Part shown: positions 42,332-51,778 of the stretch, piece after piece
How the letters are laid out: each line of letters starts with the position of its first letter
Numbering within the stretch: the first letter of the stretch is position 1
NCBI GenBank assembly: GCA_002030045.1
Contig: LQBI01000024.1
Span: 1 to 64,000, forward strand
Source of the DNA: Candidatus Aegiribacteria sp. MLS_C
Lineage (GTDB): Bacteria; Fermentibacterota; Fermentibacteria; Fermentibacterales; JCC-6
Length of the DNA stretch: 64,000 nt
Direction: 5' to 3'
The notes under the pieces: model-generated
Databases searched by the model: none
What the model was told of the DNA's origin: nothing
The model's input: the letters and a program-made list of their open reading frames with translations, nothing else
Program-made: the position numbers and the translations under genes

Positions 42332-43312
42332 ATGCACGCGATAATACCGGTGGCGGGAAAGGGAACCAGGATGAGGCCCCTCACATGGTCAACGCCGAAG
42401 GTCCTTATTCGACTGGCGGGGAACACTATGCTGGGCCACATACTGGACGAGCTGATCGCGGCCGGTGTCGATCACGTGACACTCATCGTCGGTTATCTCG
42501 GTGAGGAGGTCGTCCGCTGGACCAGGGAGAACTATTCGGGTCTGAAGCTGGACCACATGGTGCAGGAGAGGATGGACGGGCTTGCATCGGCCATATCCCT
42601 GGCAGACCCGGTTACAGACGACTCTCCTACACTGGTCGTACTCGGGGACACTCTCTTCTCCGCCGACCTGTCCTCTGCCGTATCAAGCGGCAGGAACATG
42701 ATAGCTGTCAGGAAGGTGGAGGACCCCCGAAGGTTCGGGGTGGTGCTTATGGACGGGGACAGGGTATCGAGGCTGGTCGAGAAACCCCAGGAGTTCCTCA
42801 GCGATCTGGCGATAGTAGGCATTTACGTCTTCAGGTCAGGAAGGAAGCTCATGCGTGCAGCCACCAGGCTCATAGGGACCGGAAGGAAGACCCGGGGGGA
42901 GTTCCAGCTAACCGACGCCATGCAGATAATGCTGGACGAAGGAGAGGATTTCGGCGTTTTCCAGGTGGAGGGCTGGTACGACTGCGGGAAGCCTGAGACC
43001 ATACTCAGCACGAACCGCATCCTTCTGGAAATGGGACGCGGCCGAACCAGCGCCAGAATGAGGGATTCGGTAATGATCCCTCCGGTGAGCATACACCCGG
43101 AAGCAGAGATCGTATCGTCGGTGATAGGACCTCACACTTCTATAGCGTCCGGCTGCAGGATCGAGGGCAGCGTGATATCCGATTCAATAATCGGCCGGGG
43201 TACCACTGTGAACGGGGCCGTGCTGGAAGGTTCGATACTCGGTGACGATGTCTCCGTCACGGGAAGGCCTGCACGGCTCAACGCGGGCAGTTCATGCGAA
43301 ATTGAGATCTGA
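42332..43312 (+). CDS. Sugar-1-phosphate nucleotidyltransferase
   Basis: A 326-residue cytoplasmic enzyme that makes an NDP-sugar from a sugar 1-phosphate and NTP. The N-terminal GT-A-like domain starts HAIIPVAGKGTRMRPLT, the family signature, with PKVLIRLAGNTMLGH next and VEKPQEF later. The last 90 residues are a left-handed beta-helix (hexapeptide repeats: VISDSIIGRGTTVNGAVLEG). The best guess is a glucose-1-phosphate thymidylyl- or uridylyltransferase or mannose-1-phosphate guanylyltransferase; the sequence does not decide. ATG at 42332 is preferred; GTG at 42320, inside ptsI, is closer to GGAGG. Two GT4 genes follow, likely users of the product. Confidence 0.9.
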   Translation: MHAIIPVAGKGTRMRPLTWSTPKVLIRLAGNTMLGHILDELIAAGVDHVTLIVGYLGEEVVRWTRENYSGLKLDHMVQERMDGLASAISLADPVTDDSPTLVVLGDTLFSADLSSAVSSGRNMIAVRKVEDPRRFGVVLMDGDRVSRLVEKPQEFLSDLAIVGIYVFRSGRKLMRAATRLIGTGRKTRGEFQLTDAMQIMLDEGEDFGVFQVEGWYDCGKPETILSTNRILLEMGRGRTSARMRDSVMIPPVSIHPEAEIVSSVIGPHTSIASGCRIEGSVISDSIIGRGTTVNGAVLEGSILGDDVSVTGRPARLNAGSSCEIEI

Positions 43313-44375
43313 GGTCCGCGGTTCATCACCGCTGATATACGCCGACTCCCTGGGCAACAGGGGCGGCACCGGCGTCTATACGAGGAGACTCCTCCTTGGA
43401 ATTTCCCGTCTCGACCGGCGAGTGCTGGCAGCGGTGGGGGGCAGAATAATGGATACGGAGACCGCCCTGGCATCGAGCCCTGCTACCGGTCTTCGAAAGG
43501 TACTACTGGAGAATCTCATCCTTCCCGGCATAGCCTCGGGCCTCATGCCCTCCATAGTTCACATGCCGGCATTCTCAGGCAGGGGACCGCGGAGGACACC
43601 TGTGGCGGTTACCCTCCACGACCTGGCCTTCTACAGGAATCCGAAGTGGTTTCCGCCTGTCAGGTCCGTCTACTACAGGCTCAGGTTCAGAAAGGCGGCG
43701 TCCAACGCTTCGGTGGTCATAACGGACAGTGAGTTCACGTCCACCGAGGCCGTTTCCCTCCTGCGAATACCTAAGGAAAGGTCCAGGGTCGTCTACCTCT
43801 CCACCGAAGGTTTCGAGGGAGCGGACCCGAAGATGTTCAGGGAAGCATTCGGAATGGAGGGCAGGTACTGCGTGTGCGCCTGCACGGTTGAACCCCGGAA
43901 GAACATGGATGCACTCCTGGAAAGCTGGCGCGAGGTCAGGCGCCGGCATCCATCCATGACGCTGGTCTCGGCGGGAAGATGGGGATGGGGCAAAAGATCG
44001 CTGCTTCGAAGGCTCAATGGCACACCCGGCGTCCTCTTCACCGGGGGATTGTCTTCTGGAATGCTGGCCTCCTGCGTGTCCGGGGCGGAACTCATGATAT
44101 ACCCGTCGTACTACGAGGGCTTCGGACTGCCTCCGCTCGAGGCGGCTTCGGCAGGGGTACCCTCCGTAGTATCTCCCGCAGGGGCGCTCAAGGAGGTCTA
44201 CGGGAAGGTGGCTACCGTAGCGTCAGGTTTCGATGCCGGATCAATTGCAGGGGCGGTCCTTGATGCACTGGAGAAAGAGAGGGATTCCGGCCTGCTCAGG
44301 GATTTTGCGTCGGGCTTCTCGGTGGAGAGGATGGCCTCCGACGTCCTTGATGTATACAGGGAGTTCCAGCGGTGA
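43302..44375 (+). CDS. GT4 glycosyltransferase
   Basis: A protein of about 357 residues of the mannosyl/rhamnosyl GT4 type. Visible motifs: NRGGTGVYTRRLL near the N-terminus, VTLHDLAFYRNPKWF, then CACTVEPRKNMDALLESW in the donor half and YPSYYEGFGLPPLEAASAGV, the ExxxxxxE motif. The start is uncertain: TTG at 43302 overlaps the previous gene by 11 bases and has no ribosome site; an ATG further upstream lies inside that gene. It overlaps the next GT4 gene by 4 bases. Confidence 0.87.
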   Translation: MRSEVRGSSPLIYADSLGNRGGTGVYTRRLLLGISRLDRRVLAAVGGRIMDTETALASSPATGLRKVLLENLILPGIASGLMPSIVHMPAFSGRGPRRTPVAVTLHDLAFYRNPKWFPPVRSVYYRLRFRKAASNASVVITDSEFTSTEAVSLLRIPKERSRVVYLSTEGFEGADPKMFREAFGMEGRYCVCACTVEPRKNMDALLESWREVRRRHPSMTLVSAGRWGWGKRSLLRRLNGTPGVLFTGGLSSGMLASCVSGAELMIYPSYYEGFGLPPLEAASAGVPSVVSPAGALKEVYGKVATVASGFDAGSIAGAVLDALEKERDSGLLRDFASGFSVERMASDVLDVYREFQR

Positions 44376-45457
44376 GGATAGTCCAGGTCTACAAGGATGT
44401 ACATCCCTTCGTAAGGGGCGGCATCGAGAGGTACGTACACGATCTCTCGGCCTTCCTGGCCGGCAGGGGCCACGATGTCACCGTGCTCGTGGCCGGCAGG
44501 GGGGGGAGACGCAGGGAGTTGTCCGGGTTCACCGTCCTCGAGTATCCCTGCCTCTGCCGGGTCCTTTCGAATCCCGTATCCCCCGGTCTGGGCGCGGTAC
44601 TCGGTTCGACGGCGGCCGATGTGTTCCATTTCCATCTGCCGCTGCCCTCGGCGGTCATGGCCTGGTCGATGTCGGGATACCGGGAACCATATGCGGCGAC
44701 CTATCACAGCGACATAGTCAGGCAGGCTTTTCTGATGCCATTCTACGGTCCATTCCTGAGACGTTTCCTGAGGAGAGCGGGGAGGGTCCTCGCTACCTCA
44801 CCGGCCTACCGGGACACCTCGATATATCTGTCGGGGCTGGACAATGTGAGCGTTGTCCCCATCGGCGTCGATCTCGCGCATTTCCGTCCTTCCGGACGTC
44901 CTTCCGAGGGCTATGCCCTTTTTGTGGGAAGGTTCAGGGGATACAAGGGGATCGAGGTCCTGATGGAAGCCTGGAGAAACCTTCCTGGACGGAGACTGGT
45001 CATGGTGGGTGGAGGTCCGCTGGAAGGCAGGATAAGGAGTATCACCGAGGATTCCGGTATGAAGATCGAACTGAGGGGTGAACTGGAGGATGACCAGCTC
45101 CTGGAAACGTACAGAGGAGCTTCGTTCCTGGTACTTCCCTCGACGATGCGAAGCGAGGCATTCGGCATGGTCCAGGTCGAGGCCATGGCCTGCGGCGTAC
45201 CCGTGATAAGCACAGGCATTCCTACGGGTGTGCCGTGGGTGAACATGCATGGAGTGAGTGGACTTGTGGTCCCCCCGGGAGATCCCGAGGCGCTTGCGGA
45301 CGCCGTGCGGTCTATGGAGGACCCCGCGACCCGCGACAGTCTGTCCGCGGGCGCCCTTGAGAGGGCCAGGGGAACGTTCGACTCACGAAGCCTGTTCGCG
45401 GAAGTGGAGGAACTGCTCATTGAGGTGGCTGATGAGGTCCGGGGCGGAAGGGGATAG
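44372..45457 (+). CDS. GT4 glycosyltransferase
   Basis: A 361-residue GT-B enzyme. N-terminal VYKDVHPFVRGGIERYVHDL is the GT4 acceptor loop. The donor half has ALFVGRFRGYKGIEVLMEAW near residues 184-203 and LPSTMRSEAFGMVQVEAMAC near 257-276. GTG start at 44372 overlaps the previous stop. It forms a coupled set with the nucleotidyltransferase and the previous GT4, probably making one glycolipid or polysaccharide. Confidence 0.9.
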   Translation: MRIVQVYKDVHPFVRGGIERYVHDLSAFLAGRGHDVTVLVAGRGGRRRELSGFTVLEYPCLCRVLSNPVSPGLGAVLGSTAADVFHFHLPLPSAVMAWSMSGYREPYAATYHSDIVRQAFLMPFYGPFLRRFLRRAGRVLATSPAYRDTSIYLSGLDNVSVVPIGVDLAHFRPSGRPSEGYALFVGRFRGYKGIEVLMEAWRNLPGRRLVMVGGGPLEGRIRSITEDSGMKIELRGELEDDQLLETYRGASFLVLPSTMRSEAFGMVQVEAMACGVPVISTGIPTGVPWVNMHGVSGLVVPPGDPEALADAVRSMEDPATRDSLSAGALERARGTFDSRSLFAEVEELLIEVADEVRGGRG

Positions 45458-45971
45458 ACCCGGGACCAGGGCGGAAGTACTCATGGTGGTCCTCGCTACG
45501 GGTGCCGGGGTCATAGAGAGCCTTTTTCCGAGGCCGGTGCCTTTCATGAAACCGGGCCTTGCCAACATCGTGACGGTGGCAGCCGTGGCGAGATTCGGCA
45601 TGCTGACCGGTCTCAGAGTGAACCTGCTCAGGACCGCAGGTGCCGCTCTCGTCACAGGTTCTCTTGCCACGCCAACCTATCTGCTGTCGCTTTTCGGAGG
45701 AATAGTCTCCGCCCTTGTCATGGGCGCCTTCAGAAGGGTCTTATCGGTGACGGGGATGTCTGTATGCGGCAGCATCTCCAGCCTTTGGACGCAGCTGCTG
45801 GCAGCTTCCATGCTCATTCCGGGACTACCCGCCGGGGCCCTTCTGATCCCGGTTTCCTTCTGGGGTTTCCTGTCCGGAGTCCTTACAGGTATTATTGCAT
45901 TTGCCATGCTGGTCCGGGGATTTCCCTGGACGGGCGGGAAAGGGGTTGATTCGCAGGGTTGGGCGGAATAG
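45432..45971 (+). CDS. Gx transporter family membrane protein
   Basis: A 179-residue inner-membrane protein with about five helices. The segment ESLFPRPVPFMKPGLANIVT near residues 28-47 is the signature of Pfam Hpre_diP_synt_I, once named heptaprenyl diphosphate synthase component I and now grouped with small Gx/ECF-like transporters. The real substrate is unknown. ATG at 45432 overlaps the GT4 gene by 26 bases. The DUF4321 gene follows after 21 bases. Confidence 0.8.
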   Translation: MRSGAEGDRPGTRAEVLMVVLATGAGVIESLFPRPVPFMKPGLANIVTVAAVARFGMLTGLRVNLLRTAGAALVTGSLATPTYLLSLFGGIVSALVMGAFRRVLSVTGMSVCGSISSLWTQLLAASMLIPGLPAGALLIPVSFWGFLSGVLTGIIAFAMLVRGFPWTGGKGVDSQGWAE

Positions 45972-45992
45972 ATTACGATCGATGGAGGTAAC

Positions 45993-46265
45993 TTGCTTCA
46001 CAATCGCTCTACCGGTTTCTGGCTTGCCATATCGTTCTTCGGTATGATGACGGGAACCGTAATGGGCGAGGCGATAGCCGCCGTGCTCCCCGAATCCTCC
46101 ACAGCGCTGCGCTCTTTCTTCGGCGGCGCCCTTGAGTTTTCCGTAGGACCCTTCGGGTTCGACCTTGTTGTGTTCAGGTTCGCCCTGGAGGAGATAGCCT
46201 TCAGACTGAACCTGATGAGCTTTGCAGGACTCATGTTCGTAGGTTATCTTTACCGCTGGTTCTGA
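45993..46265 (+). CDS. DUF4321-type small membrane protein
   Basis: A 90-residue protein with two or three hydrophobic helices (WLAISFFGMMTGTVMGEAI, and a final LMSFAGLMFVGYLYRWF). The pattern of a Gly-rich first helix and a C-terminal tyrosine-rich helix fits DUF4321, whose function is unknown. TTG at 45993 is preceded by GGAGGTAAC. It lies between the Gx protein and tatA, and is probably in the same transcript. Confidence 0.7.
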   Translation: MLHNRSTGFWLAISFFGMMTGTVMGEAIAAVLPESSTALRSFFGGALEFSVGPFGFDLVVFRFALEEIAFRLNLMSFAGLMFVGYLYRWF

Positions 46266-46293
46266 GTGACACTACTGAATCGGGGGAAGAAAG

Positions 46294-46497
46294 ATGTTTC
46301 GTCCAGGCACCGGTGAGATAATACTCATTATAGTCGCTCTGCTGCTCCTTTTCGGGGCCAAGAGGATCCCGGACCTCGCTCGTTCCGTAGGTCAGGCGCT
46401 CCATATGTTCAGAAAGGGAATGAAGGAGGGAATACCCGATTCGTCAGATGGGGAAGAGGGTCAAGGAAACGGGGAAGATTCGAATGGCCACAGTTAG
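46294..46497 (+). CDS. tatA: Twin-arginine translocase subunit TatA/E
   Basis: A 67-residue membrane protein of the Tat pathway, which exports folded proteins. The N-terminal helix GEIILIIVALLLLFGAKRIP, with FG then the hinge KRIPDLARSVG, is the TatA signature, followed by an amphipathic helix and an acidic Gly-rich tail. TatC is not in the window. Its end overlaps mglA by 14 bases. Confidence 0.93.
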   Translation: MFRPGTGEIILIIVALLLLFGAKRIPDLARSVGQALHMFRKGMKEGIPDSSDGEEGQGNGEDSNGHS

Positions 46498-47092
46498 CTA
46501 CAGCTCCAGGGAGATAGACTGCAAACTGGTCTACGCGGGACCGGGACTGTCCGGCAAGACCACAAACGTCAAGTTCATACACAGCCAGATACCATCCAGC
46601 GACAGAGGCAAGCTGATATCGCTGGCGACCGGGAACGAGCGTACCCTCTTTTTCGATTTCCTTCCCATCAACACCGGTACGATCTACGGTTTCAAGGTCA
46701 GGCTGCATCTCTACAGCGTTCCCGGCCAGGCCATGTACACCGACAGCAGGCAGCTGATACTGCAGGGAGTGGACGGGATCATATTCGTGGCAGATTCGCA
46801 GAGGGCCAGGATGGATGCCAACATAGCCAGTCTCAGGGATCTCAAGGATAACCTCAGGGATACCAAGCGCAAGGGGCTGAGCCTGGTTCTTCAGGCAAAC
46901 AAGAGAGACCTTCCGGACATTCTTCCCACTGACACTATAAGGAAGAGGCTGGGACTGGAAAGAGTGCCCTGCATAGAGGCGGTGGCCGTTGACGGTACCG
47001 GTGTCTTCGAAACTCTCAGGAAGGCCAGCAGAATAGTGATGAGAAGGCTTCACAGACAGTTCTCACTTGCTCTGAACGAAAAGCGAGGCTGA
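46484..47092 (+). CDS. mglA: MglA-like small GTPase, copy 1
   Basis: A 202-residue cytoplasmic Ras-like GTPase. P-loop is GPGLSGKTTN, the MglA form. Switch-II reads LYSVPGQ instead of DxxG, and the base-specificity motif is NKRD (QANKRDLPD). In Myxococcus, MglA sets cell polarity and directs motility proteins. The start ATG at 46484 is chosen because the homologous N-terminus begins soon after; it overlaps tatA. The following gene, one base after its stop, is a zinc-finger membrane protein that may be its partner. No MglB (roadblock) gene is adjacent. A second copy lies at 56750-57331. Confidence 0.92.
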   Translation: MATVSYSSREIDCKLVYAGPGLSGKTTNVKFIHSQIPSSDRGKLISLATGNERTLFFDFLPINTGTIYGFKVRLHLYSVPGQAMYTDSRQLILQGVDGIIFVADSQRARMDANIASLRDLKDNLRDTKRKGLSLVLQANKRDLPDILPTDTIRKRLGLERVPCIEAVAVDGTGVFETLRKASRIVMRRLHRQFSLALNEKRG

Positions 47093-47093
47093 T

Positions 47094-48608
47094 TTGGACG
47101 AGGGAAGACTGGTTGACCTCCTTCTGGTAAGACTGAGCAGGGACGACGAGAAACAGAAGGTCGTCGACCTGCTGGTCAGTGAACTGGGTATGACCCCGGA
47201 GGAAGCCGCCGACAAGGTGGCCAATTCTCCCAGCATCCTCAGGGAGGACGTGGAGATGGAGCAGGGAAGGATACTGCAGGACAGGATGTACCCCTTCGTC
47301 GACCTGCTTCCGAAGTACTACAAGAGCGCGGAACAGAAGAGCGAGGCAACAACTCCCCCCGGGGAGGACGACACGATACTGCACGGCATCTATTCCGAAC
47401 CCGAGCCGCCCTCAGGGGACGATGCAGGACGGGAATCCGTACAGGAGGCCGAGGCAGAGGAAGACGGGTTCGGAGACATAGTGCTCGGTGCCGGTGCCAC
47501 TATTGACGACGATTTCATGCCCGGGGAGAAGACCCTGCAGGGGCATGAAGAGGAGCCCATGGTGGTCACTTCCGCATCGGAGGAAATGATCACCGTCCAG
47601 AGGTGCCACATCTGCGGCAGGACGCCGACAAATGGAGAGAAGCTCGTCCCCTGCTCGTCCTGCGGTGAGCTGACCTGCGTCGACTGCTACAACAGGAGGG
47701 AGCATGTCTGCGAGAAGTGCGCCTCGGAGGGGAAAACGGTGGACAGGCCCCTGGATGCTCCACCCGAGAGCAGACCGGCCCCGGCTCCCGCAGCACCGCG
47801 ACGGAATACGGCATCGGCTCCCGTCAGGAAATCCTACGGCGGAGGAGGCCGCCGCCTGTCATTCTCACCTGCGGTGATTGCAGCAGCCGCGCTTGCGGTC
47901 CTGGCGGCTGCTTTCTTCATCATCGACCCGATGGATATCTTCTCCGGCGGCGATGAACCGGATCCGGGCAACTTGTCGGCGCTCACGGACACCGCAACGA
48001 TCGAACCCGCGGATACCCTTGCGGCGGATACAGCAGTCGTGGCACCGCCTGATACGACACCGGCGGGCCCCGATTCCCCGGGTCGGGACTCCACGCTCTA
48101 CACCGCGCCGGTCCTGGCGCTCAGCAGTATCAGGGTTCCGGATTCCCTGGGCGGAGGCGGGGATTTCCGGCTTCCACCGGCGAAGACCAGAACCGGCCTG
48201 GCCGGTTTTGAGATAATGGCCGATTCCATGCAGCTGCTTTCAGCCCCCCTCGGACAATTGCTGGCATTCCATTCAGTCGAACTGGACGGCTTCGCCCTGC
48301 TTCGTACGGAGAACGGATACGACATCCTTGTTATGTCCATACTCCACCCGGAACCTGCCGAAAGGAGAGCAGCACTGCTGGGGAACATAGGTTCCCTGCT
48401 GGATTCGACCATGGTCGACCAGATGGTCCTATACTACCGCGAGAACCAGTACTACGAGCCGAACATGTTCTCCTTCACAGCGGACAGTTTCGAAGTGCTC
48501 TCGCTTTCACCCAGTCCCTACTTCCTTCAGAGACGCCAGGCCCTGATACCTGCTACCACCGATCTTGTCACGGGTCCCGTCTTCGAATGGATGACATCGC
48601 CGGACTGA
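47094..48608 (+). CDS. Zinc-finger single-pass membrane protein, novel architecture
   Basis: A 504-residue protein not assigned to a known family. Residues 1-75 form a helical module in which GMTPEEAADKVANSP followed by ILREDVEMEQG resembles the style of ribosomal L7/L12 C-terminal folds. An acidic linker (about 80-165) follows. Residues 170-210 hold a cysteine-rich double zinc finger: CHICG, then CSSCG, CVDC and CEKC. A Pro/Ala linker, one membrane helix (about 262-283, SPAVIAAAALAVLAAAFFII), an Asp/Thr/Pro stretch and a C-terminal globular part of about 170 residues complete it. TTG start at 47094, one base after mglA. The layout would link a cytoplasmic GTPase to the envelope; that is inference. 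Confidence 0.75.
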   Translation: MDEGRLVDLLLVRLSRDDEKQKVVDLLVSELGMTPEEAADKVANSPSILREDVEMEQGRILQDRMYPFVDLLPKYYKSAEQKSEATTPPGEDDTILHGIYSEPEPPSGDDAGRESVQEAEAEEDGFGDIVLGAGATIDDDFMPGEKTLQGHEEEPMVVTSASEEMITVQRCHICGRTPTNGEKLVPCSSCGELTCVDCYNRREHVCEKCASEGKTVDRPLDAPPESRPAPAPAAPRRNTASAPVRKSYGGGGRRLSFSPAVIAAAALAVLAAAFFIIDPMDIFSGGDEPDPGNLSALTDTATIEPADTLAADTAVVAPPDTTPAGPDSPGRDSTLYTAPVLALSSIRVPDSLGGGGDFRLPPAKTRTGLAGFEIMADSMQLLSAPLGQLLAFHSVELDGFALLRTENGYDILVMSILHPEPAERRAALLGNIGSLLDSTMVDQMVLYYRENQYYEPNMFSFTADSFEVLSLSPSPYFLQRRQALIPATTDLVTGPVFEWMTSPD

Positions 48609-48690
48609 GCCCGGCAACCAATGGTCCGCTGCGGTCCGGGAGCGCACTGGAGGCTGGAGTTTCACCATATCATTCCTGCATGAGAGAGAC

Positions 48691-50889
48691 ATGAGCAAGA
48701 AGGAATACCTGGTAATCATCGAATCCCCGGCGAAAGCACGCAGCCTGAGGGGCTACCTGGGGGAGGAGTACGAGATCGTGGCCTCCAACGGCCATGTGAG
48801 GGACCTTCCCAGGAACCATCTGGGAGTCGACGAGGAGAAGGGTTTCAGACCTTCCTACACGATACTCCCTGAAAAGAGGAAGACCGTGGCCCAGCTGAAG
48901 AGCAGGGCCGCCGGTTACGAAAAGATATTCCTTGCCGCCGACCCGGACAGGGAGGGAGAGGCTATCTGCTGGCATCTCTCGCAGATACTGGACCGCAGGG
49001 GAGTGGTGTTCAAAAGGCTTCGCTTCAACGCAATAACCAGGGACACCGTGCTCGCCTCGCTGAAGAGACCTGTATCCATAGACATGCAGCTTGTTGATGC
49101 CCAGCAGGCCAGGAGGGTGATGGACAGACTTGTCGGTTACAAGGTGTCCTCATGGCTGCAGAGGCTCATGGGAAAGGGAAGGAGCGCCGGAAGGGTGCAG
49201 TCCGTGGCCCTCAGGATTATACAGGAAAGGGAGGACCTGATCAGCGGTTTCGTGCCGGTGGAGTACTGGGTCCTCGAGGCGGATTTCCGTCAGGGCGGCA
49301 GGACCTTCACCGCGGTACTGCAGAAGATGGACGGCATTCCCTGCTGCAACCCCGGGAAGGACCCCTCCGACAGGGAGGGGGCGGAGGCCGTGGAAGCCAG
49401 GATGAAGGGCGCAGGGGGGTGGAAGATATCCTCGATCGTAGAGAAGAGCAGGATTGTCAAGCCGTCGCCCCCATTCATCACGAGCACGCTTCAGCAGTCG
49501 GCCTCCAGCAGGCTGTCCCTGCCTCCCGCCAGGACCATGTCCATAGCACAGCAGCTTTACGAGGGCATTTCCATCGACGGAGAAACGCAGGGACTTATAA
49601 CCTACATGAGAACCGATTCGGTCCGGGTCAGTCCGGAGAGCATCAAGGAATGCAGGGACTTCATCGGGAGGAGGTTCGGAGACCTTCTGCTCACGCAGAA
49701 GCCAAGGCGCTTCAGGAGTTCCAGCGGGTCCCAGGATGCCCACGAGGCCATAAGACCCGTAAGCGTGGAACTGACGCCGGATGACATGAAACCGTACCTG
49801 ACTCCCCAGCAGCTCTCCATATACAGGATGGTATGGAACAGGTTCCTGGCCACCCAGATGATCGACGCGAGGGTAGTTACGACGACGGTCACGGTGATCG
49901 GTGATGGGATGGAGTTCCAGGCTTCGGGAGAGAGAGTACTGGAGGCCGGTTTCTCGAGGCTGGACGGCAGTTTCCTCAAGGTCTCCGAGAACCTTCCGGA
50001 TCTCTCAGAGGGGCAGGTGCAACTCAATGGCTCTTCGCTCGAGCAGAAGTTCACATCGCCCCCTCCGAGGTTCAACGAGGCAAGACTCGTCGCTGAGATG
50101 AAGAAGGTTGGCATAGGAAGGCCCTCGACTTACGTAAACACCATAGAAACCCTCAAGAAGAGGAACTACGTTGAGAAGGAAGGAAGGAACCTCAGGCCCA
50201 CCGAACTCGGCACCACCACCGTAAGAATACTGACCAGGACCTTTCCCCACATCTTCCAGGTGGATTTCACTGCAAGGATGGAGGGCCTGCTGGATTCCGT
50301 GGCGAAGGGGGAGGAGACCTACGAGGGGGTCATGGCACAGCTCAGCGTGCCCCTTGAATCCTCCCTCAGGGAGGCCGACAGGAAGACAGACCTCTTCAGG
50401 GACGAGCTGGAGGAGGACACGGGAGAGAGCTGTCCCGAGTGCGGGTCTCCCCTTGTGATAAAATGGGGCAAGTACGGGAAATTCAAGGCGTGCAGTGCAT
50501 TCCCGAAATGCAGGTACTCGACTCCCATCGAGGAGGAGAGTGAGGAGGCCTTTTCCGGGAGGGAGTGCCCCCTCTGCGGAGGCAGGCTGATGGTGAGGTC
50601 CGGTCGGTACGGCAGGTATCTGGGGTGCGAGAACCATCCCCGGTGCAGGCACACGGAACCGGTGCCCACGGGTGTAGGTTGTCCCGAGGCCGGATGTGAC
50701 GGGGAACTCGTCGAGAAACGGTCAAGGAAGGGCAGGGTCTTCTACGGCTGCAACCGTTATCCCGCCTGCAGGTACGCCATCTGGAACAGGCCCGTGGACA
50801 GGAGATGTCCGAGATGCGGTTTCCCCATACTCGAACAGAGAAAGAAAGGCGTATGGTGTCCGTCCTGCAAGAAGAAGATAATGGACTGA
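48691..50889 (+). CDS. topA: DNA topoisomerase I (type IA)
   Basis: A 732-residue enzyme that relaxes negative supercoils by nicking one strand. TOPRIM domain at the start (VIIESPAKARSLRGYL; AADPDREGEAICWH). The catalytic tyrosine is Tyr305 in TYMRTDSVRV. Three four-cysteine zinc-ribbon units follow from about residue 580 (CPECGSP, CPLCGGRL, CPEAGC), with a last CPRCG/CPSC pair. Length is normal for bacteria with several zinc units. It starts a conserved gene run with xerC, hslV and hslU, and its end overlaps xerC by 37 bases. Confidence 0.98.
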   Translation: MSKKEYLVIIESPAKARSLRGYLGEEYEIVASNGHVRDLPRNHLGVDEEKGFRPSYTILPEKRKTVAQLKSRAAGYEKIFLAADPDREGEAICWHLSQILDRRGVVFKRLRFNAITRDTVLASLKRPVSIDMQLVDAQQARRVMDRLVGYKVSSWLQRLMGKGRSAGRVQSVALRIIQEREDLISGFVPVEYWVLEADFRQGGRTFTAVLQKMDGIPCCNPGKDPSDREGAEAVEARMKGAGGWKISSIVEKSRIVKPSPPFITSTLQQSASSRLSLPPARTMSIAQQLYEGISIDGETQGLITYMRTDSVRVSPESIKECRDFIGRRFGDLLLTQKPRRFRSSSGSQDAHEAIRPVSVELTPDDMKPYLTPQQLSIYRMVWNRFLATQMIDARVVTTTVTVIGDGMEFQASGERVLEAGFSRLDGSFLKVSENLPDLSEGQVQLNGSSLEQKFTSPPPRFNEARLVAEMKKVGIGRPSTYVNTIETLKKRNYVEKEGRNLRPTELGTTTVRILTRTFPHIFQVDFTARMEGLLDSVAKGEETYEGVMAQLSVPLESSLREADRKTDLFRDELEEDTGESCPECGSPLVIKWGKYGKFKACSAFPKCRYSTPIEEESEEAFSGRECPLCGGRLMVRSGRYGRYLGCENHPRCRHTEPVPTGVGCPEAGCDGELVEKRSRKGRVFYGCNRYPACRYAIWNRPVDRRCPRCGFPILEQRKKGVWCPSCKKKIMD

Positions 50890-51767
50890 TCCGGGACTTC
50901 TGCATGGACCTGAGATACGGACGGGGGCTGTCCGAAAACACGGTCAGGGCGTACAGGGCCGATCTCATGAGGTTCTTCGAGTACCATTCCGCGGAAGACC
51001 CGCTCGCGGGATTCACCGTCAGCGGCATAAGGGGTTTCCTCAGGCACGAGACCGCGAGGGGGGTAGAGTCCAGGTCCCTCTCAAGGGAACTCTCCACCCT
51101 GAGGACTTTCGGCAACTGGCTGATGGAGACCGGCAGGCATGACGCCAACCCGGCCAGGCTGGTGGCCATGCCCAGGACGTCCCCCGGACTCCCTGGCTTC
51201 CTCAGCATTGCGGAGGTCAAACAGGTACTCGAGACCTATGACCTTTCCACCATTCTGGGGGTGAGGAACAGAGCGATAGTCGAGATCCTGTACGGTGCGG
51301 GGCTCAGGGCTGCGGAAGCGGCCTCTCTCAGCGTCTCCGGTCTTGATATCGGAGCAAGACAGGTAACGGTTACCGGGAAGGGCAACAGGGAAAGGATCGT
51401 GCCCCTGCCGGAACCAACCTGCCGTTACATCGATAGATGGCTTTCGAGGAGGAGCGAACTGGTGGGCGACGGAGCCGAGGATCCCGGCACTCTCTTCGTC
51501 AGCGTGAGGGGAAGGAAGCTTGACCCGAGGGATATCCGGCGTATTGTTGCCTTCGGAGTGGGAAGGGCCGCAAGGGCAGCGGGGGCGACTCCCCATACCT
51601 TCAGGCACAGTTTCGCCACCCATCTGCTGGACAACGGCGCCGACCTGAGGGCGGTCCAGGACATGCTGGGACATGCGAGCCTCTCCACTACTCAGATGTA
51701 CACGCACCTTACGATGGAGAGACTCAGACAGGCGTACAGGAAAGCACACCCCAGAGGGAAAGAGTGA
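50853..51767 (+). CDS. xerC: Tyrosine recombinase XerC/XerD
   Basis: A 304-residue site-specific recombinase that resolves chromosome dimers at dif. The N-terminal SAM-like domain precedes the catalytic domain with the six active residues in GAGLRAAE (Arg), GKGNRER (Lys), HTFRHSF (His, Arg), GHASLSTTQMYTH (His, Tyr). XerC is preferred over XerD from its place after topA, as in Firmicutes. ATG at 50853 is inside the end of topA. Confidence 0.94.
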   Translation: MVSVLQEEDNGLIRDFCMDLRYGRGLSENTVRAYRADLMRFFEYHSAEDPLAGFTVSGIRGFLRHETARGVESRSLSRELSTLRTFGNWLMETGRHDANPARLVAMPRTSPGLPGFLSIAEVKQVLETYDLSTILGVRNRAIVEILYGAGLRAAEAASLSVSGLDIGARQVTVTGKGNRERIVPLPEPTCRYIDRWLSRRSELVGDGAEDPGTLFVSVRGRKLDPRDIRRIVAFGVGRAARAAGATPHTFRHSFATHLLDNGADLRAVQDMLGHASLSTTQMYTHLTMERLRQAYRKAHPRGKE

Positions 51768-51778
51768 CAGGGGAGATC

